A stretch of 64,000 nt of DNA from Fallopia convolvulus. Its lineage: Eukaryota > Streptophyta > Magnoliopsida > Caryophyllales > Polygonaceae. The notes under the pieces are model-generated. The model did no database searches. It saw only the letters and a list, made by a program, of their open reading frames with translations, and was not told where the DNA came from. A program made the position numbers and the translations under genes. Within the stretch, counting starts at the first letter, position 1, and every line of letters begins with the position of its first letter. Positions 10,645-21,883 of the stretch are shown one piece after another. The stretch is taken from the NCBI GenBank assembly GCA_964016875.1, contig OZ024734.1:50884622-50948621 (forward strand). The letters run 5' to 3'.

Positions 10645-13600
10645 CTAAACTCGTGTGGGGACTAATTCCCCATGCACATTCTCTACCACTGTAATGCCTC
10701 CCTTTTTGGTCACAACTTGGGTCGGACTAACCCACTGACTATCAGAGATGGGATAGATCATACCTGCTTGTAGGAGCTTCAGTACCTCCTTTTTGACTAC
10801 CTCCATCATAGGTGGGTTAAGCCTTCTTTGTGGCTGTCTGGATGGCTTGGCACCATCGTCTAGAAGGATCTTATGCATACATGTGGAGGGACTAATCCCC
10901 TTAATGTCAGCAATAGTCCATCCTAGAGCTGTCTTGTGCTCTTTTAGTACCTGCACCAATTTTTCTTCTTGCTCCTTGGACAGTTTGTTGGAAATAATGA
11001 CAGGCAAAGTGTCACCATCTCCAAGAAAGGCATATTTTAAATGCTCAGGGAGCTGTTTAAGCTCAATTTCAGGTGCCTGTACTACAGAAGGGAGCAATTT
11101 CTCGCTAGGGAGAGTTAGTGGTATGGGCCCAATGGCCAAAGCATCACCAGAGGATTCATAGCAAGCATTCAAATCAGCAAGGATTTCATGGTATCTATCA
11201 GGCAAATTGTAATCCAAGCATGAAATTTCGATGTCATTCTCTAAAACGGATTGTAACTCATCACCATAAGTAGTATCAAAGAATTCTTGCACAATGGGAT
11301 CAATTACATCAACAGAACAGAGAGAATGATCATCCTGGGGGTATTTCATAGCATTATCCATACTATATTCAAATTTCTCCCCATCAAATTCCATAGTTAG
11401 GACACCTTTACACATATCAATTTTTGTTCTAGCAGTTTTCATGAAAGGACGTCCTAATAAAATGGGTGCAACATGCACATCATGATCCATATCAAGCACA
11501 TAAAAATCAGCAGGGAAAATCAGATTATCTACCATAACAAGGACATCTTCAACTACCCCTTTCGGGTAGACTGTGGACCTATCAGCTAATTGAACAATAA
11601 CACCAGTTTCATGCAAAGGTCCTAAGCCTAGTGAAGTGTAAACAGAGTAAGGTATAACATTAATAGAAGCACCTAAATCAAGCATGGCTTTATCTATTTT
11701 AGTGTCTCCTATTATGCAGGGAATGCTGAACATGCCTGGATCACTGCACTTTTTAGGCATTCGCCTTTGAAATATAGCAGAGACATGTTCACTGACCTTA
11801 ACTTTCTGTTTCCCTTTTAATTTTTGGTTCCTTTTGATAGTGCATAACTCTTTCAGAAATTTAGCAAATCTAGGAACACTTTTAATCAGATTGAGCAAAG
11901 GGATATTTACCTCACACTTGGAAAACGTCTCAAAGATCTCCTTGTCATTCTCTGGCTTCCTTGTGTCTTTCAGTGCTTCAGGAAAAGGAGGAGGTGGCTT
12001 CTGAGAAACCATAGAAGGAAAATCCGGACGAACATATTTATTGTTGGATTCTGGAGCCAGGCCGCGATCGCCATCAGAAGGCCGCAGTCGCGGTTCTTCA
12101 GATTTTCGAGAATCACCGCCACCGCAATCGCCGCCCGATGTGGACGCGGTCGCGTCTTCGATTTTTCCAAATCCCGAGGCCTCAGAGAGGAGGCCGCGAT
12201 CGCCGATGGTAGGGGCCGCGATCGCGGTCTCTTCAGCCGCGATCGCCTCTGATTGTGGCGGCGATCGCGGTTCCGCAAATATCTCGTCAGTTCTCGATAA
12301 TTCTTTTCCGCTTCGTAATATGATCGCACTCACATTCTCCCTAGGATTGATGGACTGTGCTGGCAATTTTCTAGAATCCCTGGCCTCTATCTTGCTTATT
12401 GCATTAGCCAGTTGACTGATCTGAATCTCTATATTCTTGATACTGGCCTGAGTCTGAGTCTCTATATTCTTGATACTGGCCTGAGTATTCTGTCCCATCT
12501 GGTCTACCGTGTTGGCTAGCCTTGCAAACATCTCTTCAACATTGAAGGAGTTGTTCTGATTTTGAACTGGAGGTCTAGGAACATACGATGGCCTAGGTTG
12601 CTGATTTCCTCCTTGATTATTGTATTGGGGCTTATTCTGATTCCCATATCTAAGATTTGGATGATGTGCCCAGCCTTGATTATATGTATTAGAATAGGGA
12701 TCAAAACGAGGTCTAGGAGGTCCGAAACCTCCTACAGCATTAACCTCAGCCTGAGGTTCCTGGAGTTGTGGACAGGCATCAGTAGGGTGAAGTGTATCAA
12801 CACAGATTTCACATGCCTTCAGTTGTTGAGGGGTTCCTGACAGCATAAACCTCTTCATCATATCTTTCAACTCCGCCATCTCAGCTTTTATAACAGAAGA
12901 GGAGTCCATAGCATTGACTCCTTTAGTGCCAGTTCTTTTATTGAATTGCCTTGAGTTCTCAGATAGCTCGGAAAAGAGCTCAAGGGCATCTGCTGGTGTT
13001 TTGTTCATCAGGCTTCCACCACAAGCTGCATTCACCATTCTACGCTCTTCATCTAGTAATCCACCAAAGAAGTACAGTACCAGGTCTTGATCAGAATACA
13101 CATGATATGGACAGCTAGCACACAATCTCTTGAATCGCTCATGATAATCATACAGGCTCTCTCCAGCCTGTTGCTCAATGTTGCTCATGCTCTTCTTTAG
13201 ACTGTTCTGTTTGGTGGCAGGAAAGTATTTCTCCAAGAATGCCGCTTTCATCTTAGTCCAGGTATTTATGGATCCTGGAGAAAGATAGTAGAGCCACTCG
13301 TTGGCTGAATCCTTTAGAGAGAAAGGAAACGCCCTCAGCTTGATCTGATCCTCAGTTACATCTGCAGGCTTCATACTTGAGCAGACCTGATCAAATTCAG
13401 CAAGATGCTTGTTAGGATCTTCTCCACCATGCCCATGGAATTGGGGTAAGAGATGGATCAATCCAGACTTCAACTCAAACTTAACACCTTTATTCAGCGC
13501 AGGGAACTCAACAGCCAGGGGCTGTTGTTGAAAGTTTGGGGCAGTCAACTGCCTCAAAGTCTGATCTCCCATTGTCTCAGCTTCAGCAGAATCCAAGTTG

Positions 13601-13713
13601 AAAGGTAATTCACGGAGTAGTTCCCGCGCTTCACGTCTCAACCTGGAAAGAGTCCTTTCGATTTCTGAATCAAGAGGCAAAATACAAGAATCAGTAGCAC
13701 GAGTGTGGACCAT
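10645..13713 (-). pseudogene. GypA gag-protease-RT N-terminus
   Basis: This 1022-codon open frame starts at MVHTRATDS, about 80 bp after the 5' LTR. Residues about 85-330 form the retrotransposon gag domain (FPFSLKDSANEWLYYL; YDYHERFKRL), followed by a CEICVDTLHPTDACP segment and a Gln/Asn-rich stretch. A linker of about 100 residues contains GCGATCGC repeats. The aspartic protease follows, with an altered active-site triad DLGAS (usual D[T/S]G), as also seen in GypB. The frame then enters the RT domain and ends at a TAG (10645) that replaces Gln. The DLGAS form is common to this lineage, so it is not by itself a defect. Confidence 0.88.
12060..12280. repeat. GCGATCGC motif cluster in the gag-protease linker of GypA
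   Basis: Five exact GCGATCGC copies and several one-base variants in about 220 bp. The motif is translated in frame as short I/A/R-rich peptide pieces. GypB has a different motif array at the matching place (39940-40130). Confidence 0.85.
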
Positions 13714-13769
13714 AAACTAGGGTCCACACCAGAGTTGGTAACAATAAAAACTTAGAATTAATCAAAGTG

Positions 13770-13787
13770 TGCCCGGCAACGACGCCA
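13770..13787 (-). promoter_or_regulatory. GypA primer-binding site (Asp tRNA)
   Basis: On the minus strand TGGCGTCGTTGCCGGGCA lies 5 nt inside the 5' LTR. It matches the 3' end of plant Asp-tRNA (TGGCGCCGTTGCCGGGGA) at 16 of 18 positions. Confidence 0.85.
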
Positions 13788-13792
13788 AAATT

Positions 13793-15046
13793 TGACTGGC
13801 TTAAAGTTGTTGATGCCAAATCAAAAATAATTCCCTAATTGCTAAACTAGTATAGTCAGTAAGTCGGGGTCGAACCCTAGAGACACTTGTATTCTAAGCA
13901 GTATTATTATCAACTCAGAAAGGTAACAAAAAGGGGGATTTTGGTTATTAAACTAATACTAATGAATTGAAACAAACAAAGCAAGTAATCAAACAAGGCA
14001 AAGATTGGATTTTTATCAAGTTAAAGGAAAGCAATCCTATTCAAGTATCCACTTTTCTTCCTCAAGTTATTGATCCTAGATTCAAACAAGTTATTTCTTT
14101 CAGTTATTCCTATCTTGATCAGAATTATAACATGGCAACGAGACATGCAACTTAACATCCAAACAATTCATGAAACGATCATAAATAATACGGATATTAG
14201 CATTAAGAACAAGGATAAATAGGATACAGGCAATTGAATTCCAACGAGTCAAACAATTAACATCCATTCAAATCTCTTCTCAATTGTTTTAGTCCAACGA
14301 GTCCTAAATCAATTGAGTTGCTACAAAGATCAGGCTTTGCTACGAGAAAACCTAGATCTAGCAATAGATAATATCAATTCCAATAAGGTGATCAATCAAG
14401 CAGAAATCAACACAATCAATAATAATTAAGCACAAGAGTATTGAAATAACCCTGTAGAAATAAACCTGAATAGACGAATCTCACAACAACTTGAGTCTGA
14501 AAAGCTTCAACTTGAATAGAATTTAGGGAGTTTAGTTCTCCATAAGAGAGAAAAACACAAGAGTCTCAAATTAGGTCTAAGAGAGAATACCAAACAAAGT
14601 CTGAAAAATAACCTAATATAGTCTCGAACAAGTCGGAATTAAAAAGATATAAAATATAAAATATTAAACTAAGCGGATAAATATGAACGCGTGTCAGATC
14701 CACAAAGCTGCGATCGCCACCTCTTCCTAGCCGCGATCGCTGCCTGGCTGCAAACCGCGACCCATCGGCGACTTCTGGCAACCGCGATCGCCACCCATAC
14801 ATGGCCGCGATCGCGGCCTTCAATATCTCGCGATCCTCAAAATGGCGACCTTGTCCTCCTCGGCGACGTCCACCGCGACCGCCCTCAGCATCGGCGGCGA
14901 TCGCGGCCTTCAGAATCCTCCGACGTCTCCAAATGTTGCTAACTCTAAACTTCGGCCTTCAACTCTGATGCTCCGTAATGCTCACAATAGGCCTAAAACA
15001 CTACATAAATATGTACTAAAAAGTCCTAGTTACGCTGTACAAAACA
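13793..15046 (-). repeat. GypA 5' LTR, 1254 bp
   Basis: Pairs with 3719-4972 with no length difference and about 24 substitutions by eye, most of them transitions. It lacks the outermost 10 bp present in the 3' LTR. It carries five exact GCGATCGC copies between about 14705 and 14910, in the U3-side third of the LTR. Confidence 0.9.
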
Positions 15047-15270
15047 CCGCTATAGAGTATTCTATGATATCTTTTCAACTTAACTCATCTCGCATTTTTT
15101 GTCTTTCCCCCTTTTGACATCATCGAAAACAAGTAAACACATAAATAGGGAAAGAAAGGAACACGCAATCATACTAAAAACCATTCATTACTTAAGCAAA
15201 ATATGTACATAGGAACATAACAAACAATATTTGTGGGAACAGTGAGGCTAAGGAGAAGGGAAAGAAAAGA
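15047..15270 (-). other. 3' internal end of the Sire element with polypurine-like tract
   Basis: On the minus strand the phrase TTCGATGATGTCAAAAGGGG (from about 15125) runs into a G-rich tract. This resembles the polypurine tract region of Sire elements. The adjoining 3' LTR half is missing because GypA and its edge deletion occupy that place. Confidence 0.6.
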
Positions 15271-17572
15271 TCATGGGCTTGGTGGGAATAGGGCATCACA
15301 AAGTCGTGTCAAGACTTGTACAAGCTTTTCTTGGCCTTTAGCTATCTTTTCTTGGTCCCTTGCCATCTTGTCGAGAGTGTTGGCAATGTGCATCAACACT
15401 TGAGACTTCCCATCCTGGGCGCCTTCACCGGATGCCAGCCTTTCGTGTTCCTCCACTGGCTCAAAGTGACACATTTTCTAGACCACAAAAATGTCCAATT
15501 CCCTTCTGATGGTGACCTCTTCTTTGGAGGTGTCGTAGAGGCCCTCTCTGAGCAAGAGTTTCTTGATTAGGCCAGCGTAAGGAAGGGAGTGAGATTTGGA
15601 ATCCATGCACTTCTCCATGTGCCCTAGAATTATGCGAGGAAGATTGATGGGCTTTTTGAGGAGAAAGTGGTAGAGAATAATGGCATCAGGGATGTTGATA
15701 ACAAGGCGCTTTTCTTGGCAAGGGATCACCATGTTGATGATGAATTGATGGGCCAGCTTAGCAATGAGGGACATGTGATGGGTAGAGGTGCCAGTAGTGG
15801 GAACACGACCCTCATAGATCGTGTTATAAATCACCTTGCTGTTGTAGTCGCCCCAGTTTTTGGCGGGCAGTTCCTGGAGGCCCTGGACAGGGACCTGTAG
15901 TTGAAGGCGAATTGTGGAGGTTGTGAAGATGAAGTCATCGCCTTCGAGGGAGAGAGTTCCCTTGGTGCCATTGTCTTGGACCATAAAGTTCTTGTAGAAG
16001 CGGCGCACCTGAGAGGGATCCACACTCATGGCCTCTCTACAGATGTGTTCCCATCCTTGGGCCTTGATCAGTTCCCATAGTTGCCCTAGCCCTTATTCGG
16101 TGAGCTGCTCTTCTGAGAGAATGAGAGGGGGAAGGAGCTTGCGATTCTTAGAGACATAGATTTTCTTGGGCACAGGTCCTTTCCCTTTCTTCTTTGTGTC
16201 CCCCCTGGAGACAACAGTTGTGCATTTCAGCTGGGGCGATGCAGCCACTTCGATCATCAAAGGCTGGTTCCTTTCCTTTGGGGCCTGTGCCGACACCACC
16301 AGTTGGTGTCTTGGAGTTGGGATGCCAACAGGCTCGTTGGCAGTAGTGGCCTCCTCGTGGTCCTCAGCGTCATCGCTGGAGGTCCCTTCATCCTCCGAGG
16401 AGGTCAGCCCTGTTTCCTCCTCGTCGTCTGCTTGACGACTGTCTTGCCCAGCACCGGCAGCTGGTGTTGGGTTCCCTTCAGTTGGGATCTTGTTCCCATG
16501 GCCTTCGGAAGGCCCTTTGAGCACGCCTCGGAATTCTTCCTAGAGGGCTTTTAGTTGGGCCTCTTCTTCCGCAGTTCCCATGACTATGGGAGACTGCCCT
16601 TTGGCCTTTTTGCCGAGTACGACGGCGATTGGAAGATCGTCGTCGTCGGAGTCGAGGGATAGGACTTTTTGGGCCGATGGAGGGGGGATGGAAGTTTGAG
16701 TGTGGAGGGAGAAGAAGGAGGAGGAAGAGAGGTGTGTGGAGTTGGATTTTTGGGGATTGAAGGAGGAGGATTGTTTGATGCCTTGGGACTAGAGGTCCTA
16801 GAGGCGGGTTTTGGATTGTGAGAGGGAGACTGGGCAATGGGGGAGGTGGGTGGTGGAGGTGTGTTGTGTTTGGGAGAGAGAGGGGTAGGAGTTCCCTCGG
16901 GTATAGGAGGAAGAGAAGAAGGGGTTGTGGAGACGGGAGTGGTGAGGTTAGAGTTCCCAAGGTTTGGGGACTCTGATAGAGAAGCATTTTGAGCAGGAGA
17001 TGGTGGAGGTTGACGCTGGGATTGTGAGTTCCCAGAGTCAGAAGTAGGGGAGAAGATGAAAGGAGGTTTGTCGACACAAGAGTCGGATTTGGAGCAATTG
17101 AGGTACTCATCAAATCGGAAGAAGGGTTTCTTCTTTTCGGAGTAAAGGGAGGAGGAAGAGATCTCGGAGTGTTTTCGTTTGGATGAGGAGGATTGTTTGG
17201 ATTTGGAAGGGTCTTTGGAGGAATGTTTGGATTTGTGAGAGTGTTTGGATTTTTTGGGTTTGGATTTTTCGTGTTTAGATGGGGGTTCGGATCCGAAACT
17301 GTCGACGATGACAGTTCCGGAGTAAGAGAGAGGTGGAAGAGATTGGAGGAAGTGGCGGTGGAGGAGGACATCGCAAGAGTTTGCGCTGCCGGAGAAGGAA
17401 GAGAAGGAGGAGGCATGAGAGGGCTCACATAATTGTAGAGCCCTGCGATGAGGACATCGCGAAGAACAGGATCTTGTTCTTTCTCGATGTCGGCGAGCAT
17501 GGAGAGGAAGAAGGTGCGAGGGTTTTTGTGGTTCCACTCCTTAATTTCTTCGAATGAGTGGGTTGAAGCCAT
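15271..17572 (-). pseudogene. Additional ORF of the Sire element (putative plant transposon protein domain)
   Basis: Downstream of pol on the same strand is a coding region starting MASTHSFEEIKEWNHKNP. It continues through a Ser/Pro/Lys-rich middle and an acidic segment. It then reaches a folded domain (MSVDPSQVRRFYKNFMVQ... HMEKCMDSKSHSLPYAGLI) resembling the 'putative plant transposon protein' family. A short coiled-coil-like tail ends at 15271. Frames change near 17310 and 16590, and in-frame stops occur at 16093 and 15478, so it is broken. This position matches the extra 3' ORF of Sire elements, sometimes called env-like. I see no signal peptide or membrane anchor. Function unknown. Confidence 0.65.
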
Positions 17573-18319
17573 GGAAAGTTTTGGAAGGAGAGAAGTTTTG
17601 GCAGTTTGCTAGAATTGGGTGAATGAGAGGTTGTAGAAAGGAGAGTGTTGCAGAGAGAAATGAGGGAGAAGGGCCCAAAAATGGAAAAGAGGGTTTTATG
17701 TAGGAGACAAGGGTAGAAGGGGAAAGATTAATCTCGATAACCGTTGGCCAATAACTGCGAAGGAGCGGTTCGGCTTCCGTAGCACGCCTTTGACATGCGT
17801 CATTTTCTTCCTAGGGAAGTCTTTTGAGTTTTTGAATACTTGGCCCAAAACGCTTCAGAGTCTGACACATTTCCCATTTTCCCAAGCGACATTTCATTAT
17901 TCAGATCTAGCTGTGTTCCCTTGTGTGTACACACCAGCTCCTATGATCTTTTGAAAGGTCATATTGAGTGGAGAGGTTCAGGGAACTCACACTCAATGTT
18001 CTTTTGTGAGGCTAGGAACTCAAAGAGGAAGCAGACAATTGCAAATCGATAAAGGGATAAAGAGTTTGGCTCATGAGAAGCGTTTGTGTGGTCCTTAGCT
18101 TAGGGTTGGTGTTATGATCAACTGTCATAGTGGATTTTAGAGAGGGTTAAGGGGAACTCTGGTTGATCATTTTGGGCCAAAAGAAATAATGTTCCTCTAT
18201 ACATATCCAGCTCTAGACTGGTAATATGGCAAAATGAAAGCACCAAGTCCTACTGTGTCCTATTATGCGTTTCTGGTTAAACTAGTCAGGCATTGAGGGA
18301 GAGACAAACAAGGACTTGT
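17573..18319 (-). other. Spacer between pol and the additional ORF in the Sire element
   Basis: About 750 bp with no coding signal that I recognise on either strand. It could contain a splice acceptor or promoter for the downstream ORF, but I cannot show one. Confidence 0.5.
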
Positions 18320-21300
18320 TTAGTTTAGAGTTATCATCCCTAGAAGCATTTGAAAATGCTGGTAGGGACGTCTGTCTAAAGCTTTATTGAGAATGTCCGC
18401 AATTTGCTCTTCCGTTCTACAGTGTTCCATAGAGATGTTCCCATTTTCAACATTATCACGTAGGAAATGATGTCTAATATCTATATGCTTCGTCCTAGAG
18501 TGATGCACAAGGTTTTTGGATATTTTAATGACACTAGTATTATCACAGAGAATAGGAACTGGGCCAAAAGACATACTGTAATCCTGAAGTTGGGACTTGA
18601 GCCATAATACTTGGGAGCAACATGATGCGGCAGCCACGTATTCGGCTTCAGCTGTGGAGAGTGCCACTGAATTTTGCTTCTTGGATCCCCAGGATACTAG
18701 GCATGATCCTAGGAATTGGGCCATTCCAGATGTGCTCTTTCTATCAACCAAGTGCCCTGCAAAGTCTTCATCTGTGTATGCAATGAGCTCAAGGGAATTG
18801 TTCCTTGGATACCAAAGGCACAAGTTATCATTCCCTTGGAGATACCTGAAAATCCTCTTCACCTCTTTCAGGTGTGATTCCTTGGGGTTAGCTTGAAAAC
18901 GTGCACAAAGACATACGGAGAACATGATATCAGGTCTACTAGCAGTTAAGTAGAGGAGGGAACCGATCATACCTCGATAATTTCTTTGGTCCACACTTAT
19001 ACCTGTTTCATCCGCATTGAGTCTTGAGTTTGGTGAGATGGGAGTGTTAATGGGTCTGGAGTGTTCCATCTCATACTTCACGATCATTTCTTTTATGTAT
19101 TTCTGTTGATGAATCTTTTTTCCCTCCTTTGTTTGAGAGATTTGAAGTCCCAAGAAGAACGTGAGTTCCCCTATGAGACTCATCTCAAATTCACTGCTCA
19201 TGAGGTTCTTAAATTTCTCTACAAGAGTTTCGTTAGTTGCTACAAAAACAATGTCATCAACATATACTTGTACAATCAAGATATCTTTAGACTCTTTCTT
19301 GAGGAACAAGGTTTTGTCTATAGAACCTCGAATGTATCCATGAGATAGAAGGAATTGAGCAAACATGTCATACCATGCTCGGGGAGCTTGTTTGAGACCG
19401 TAGAGGGCCCTCTCCAGGAAGTAGACGTGGTTGGGTAGTTTCTCATCTTCGAATCCTGGGGGTTGAGCTACGTATACTTCTTCCTTGAGGTGCCCATTGA
19501 GAAAAGCCGTCTTCACATCCATCTGGTATAACTTGAATCCTTTGTGGGCTACATAGGCTATGAGAAGACGGATGGCCTCGATCCTTGCCACTGGCGCGAA
19601 GGTCTCGTCATAGTCGATCTCCTCTTCTTGTCTGTAGCCTTGAGCAACCAAACGAGCCTTGTTCCTAGCTACGGCCCCAGTATCATCGAGCTTGTTCCGA
19701 AAGACCTATCGAGTTCCTATAATGTTCTTGTTCTTGGGCCTAGGAACTAGCTTCCATACCTTGTTCCTCTCAAATTGATGGAGTTCCTCTTGCATGGCTT
19801 GGATCCAGTCAGGATCTTTTAGGGCTTCTTTGATATTCTTTGGTTCCACCAATGAAACAAATGCATTAAAGGCACAAAAGTTATTCAGAGAGGAACGAGT
19901 TTGTAAACCTTTGTCATAGGGAGTGATGATGTTGTCGATGGGGCGATCCCTTTTCTGATGGTAGTTCCTTGTTCGAATGTGTGAGACATCGACCTGTTCC
20001 CTTGTCTCTTCATCTATATCTTGAGCCTCCTCTTCTTCAGTGGGACAGTTGTGCTCAACTTCTTCACTGAGACTTGCATCAGGACTCTCTTCAGGGTTCC
20101 CTCGTTGTTCCCCCTGAACACTGGATTCTGGTAAATTTTCAGTTTGGGGAACATGAGAGTTTGATGCATCTTGTGGTTCTTCTGTGGAGGAGGGAACTTC
20201 AAAGGAATTTTGCTCTGTAGAATTTTGATCTCCTTCGTTGTTCCCTGATTGTGGGGCATTGTTCCCACTTGGATAATCTTCATCTCTCTTCCTTGATTCA
20301 TCCTCATCGTCGTCTTCTTCTTGTCTGACCGATTTGAACAGAGTTCCGTTTCTTTGGTCCTCTGTTCCCATCGTTACAGATTTTTCGTCGAAGATGACGT
20401 GAATGCTTTCCTCTATCTTCTTGGTCCTCTTGTTGCAGACCTTGTATGCCTTGCTTTGGGAAGAGTATCCCAGGAATATCCCTTCATCGCTTCTGGGGTC
20501 AAATTTGTCGAGGTTGTCCTTCCCATTGTTGTGAATGAAGCATTTGCATCCAAAGGTCCTTAGATGAGAGATGTTGGGTTTTCTTCCTTTGATCAGCTCG
20601 TAGGATGTCTTTTTGATCATGGGCCTTGTCATGGATCGATTTAGAATGTAGGTGGGAGTGGAAATAGCTTCGACCCAGAAATGTGTAGGAACTTCACTTT
20701 CCAACATCATGGCTCTTGCCATGTCTTCTAGAGTTCTGTTTTTCCTTTCTACCACGCCATTTTGTTGAGGAGTCCGAGGAGCTGAGAAATTGTGGGATAC
20801 ACCATTGTTGTCACAGTACCTTAGGAACTCTGAGTTCTTGAACTCAGTTCCGTGGTCAGATCTGAGTGACTTGAGCTTGATTCCCATGCTCACTTCCATT
20901 TTCTTGATTAGAGTCTCGAACTCTTTGAAGGTTTTTGACTTTGATCTCAAGAAAAGTACCCATGTAAATGTCGAAAAATCATCAATTAAGACATACATGT
21001 ACCTTTTTCCTCCGTAGCTTTCAGTGTCCATGGGACCACAAAGATCCATGTGTATTAGCTCCAAGGGTCTTGTGGTACTGACTACCTTCTTGGGTTTGAA
21101 CAAGCTCTTGGTCTGCTTCCCACGAACACATGCTTCGCACATCTTGACTCCTTCAAGGTTGATTCGTGGGAGACCAATGACTAGATCCTGTAGATAAAGC
21201 TTCAAGATTTGATTGATACTTGCGTGTCCTAGCCTTCGGTGCCAGAGTTCCGTTTCATCGAGGGAACTTGCCAAGCACAGTTTCCTTGGTGGCTCAAATT

Positions 21301-21664
21301 CTGTATCCACCACATAGATTTTGTTGGATCTTCTTCCCTTCAGGATAATTTTGTTAGTCTTCTTGTTGATCACCGGACACTCTCTTGAATCAAAGGTGAC
21401 GATGTTGTTCCCTTGATCACATATTTGAGAAACGCTCAAGAGATTGAATACCAGATCCTTCACCAAGTTAACGTTGCTGATCTTGATTGATTTGTCGAGT
21501 AGCACTTCCCCTGTTCTTATGATTTCCCCTTTATTTTTGTTGCCAAAGGACACGTGACCTCCTTCGGCCTTTGGGTGGAGTGAGGTGAGGTTGTCTTTGT
21601 TTCCGGTCATGTGGTTAGAGCATCCACTGTCAATGACCCATGTACTGTTCTCCCTCACTGCCAC
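18320..21664 (-). pseudogene. Sire/Copia protease-integrase-RT-RNase H
   Basis: The frame begins just before the protease motif WVIDSGCSNHMTG. It continues through the pre-integrase zinc region (ELWHRRLGHAS), the integrase core (MDLCGPMDTES, LRSDHGTEFKN, TPQQNGVVERKN), an acidic linker, and reverse transcriptase with an intact YVDDIVF. RNase H follows (AYTDEDFAGHLVDRKSTSG; CDNTSVIKISKN). One in-frame stop at 19706-19708 lies where tryptophan is expected (GTR-stop-VFRNKLDD). It reads as TGG-to-TAG. The rest of the domain order and length is normal for Copia pol. The same frame continues from gag, so the original was a single gag-pol frame. Confidence 0.9.
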
Positions 21665-21883
21665 CTACAAGAAAAGTTAGTTTTTGAGGACCCAAGCAAG
21701 ATGACTCTTACTTGGTCCCTTGCAAGGGAAGACAATCTTAAATAGCACATAATCAGCAATGTTAATGTCACGGGAGTACTTGTTATAGGCAAAATTCCTA
21801 TGGTTGTTCCTTTTTATGGGAACTCTAGTGGACTTGTTGGCTTGTTGATTCTGCCTGTTCCAGTACGCATGGTTTTTCTGAGA

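Larger units (their letters stand above)
3719..15046 (-). mobile_element. Athila-type Ty3/Gypsy element 'GypA'
   Basis: A minus-strand element with paired LTRs, an Asp-tRNA primer site, gag-protease-RT-RNaseH-integrase and a separate downstream ORF of the ATHILA ORF-1 type. It lies inside the 3' LTR of the Sire element. No target duplication is visible: the left flank is TGCAT and the right flank CCGCT. The right (5') LTR lacks the outer 10 bp present in the other LTR, so a deletion at the right edge probably removed the LTR tip, the duplication and the rest of the Copia LTR. The LTRs differ at about 24 of 1254 positions by eye. Nonsense and frameshift mutations and a lost integrase aspartate make it non-autonomous. 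Confidence 0.88.

Noticed and set aside
12060..12280. GCGATCGC equals the cyanobacterial HIP1 repeat, suggesting bacterial transfer or contamination.
   Set aside because: The octamers lie within an Athila-type plant element, inside its LTRs and in-frame in gag. The flanking DNA is plant-like, so a shared palindrome is the simpler explanation.
15271..17572. Plus-strand long frames opposite the Sire extra ORF.
   Set aside because: They are mirror readings of Ser/Pro-rich coding sequence and have no recognisable domain.
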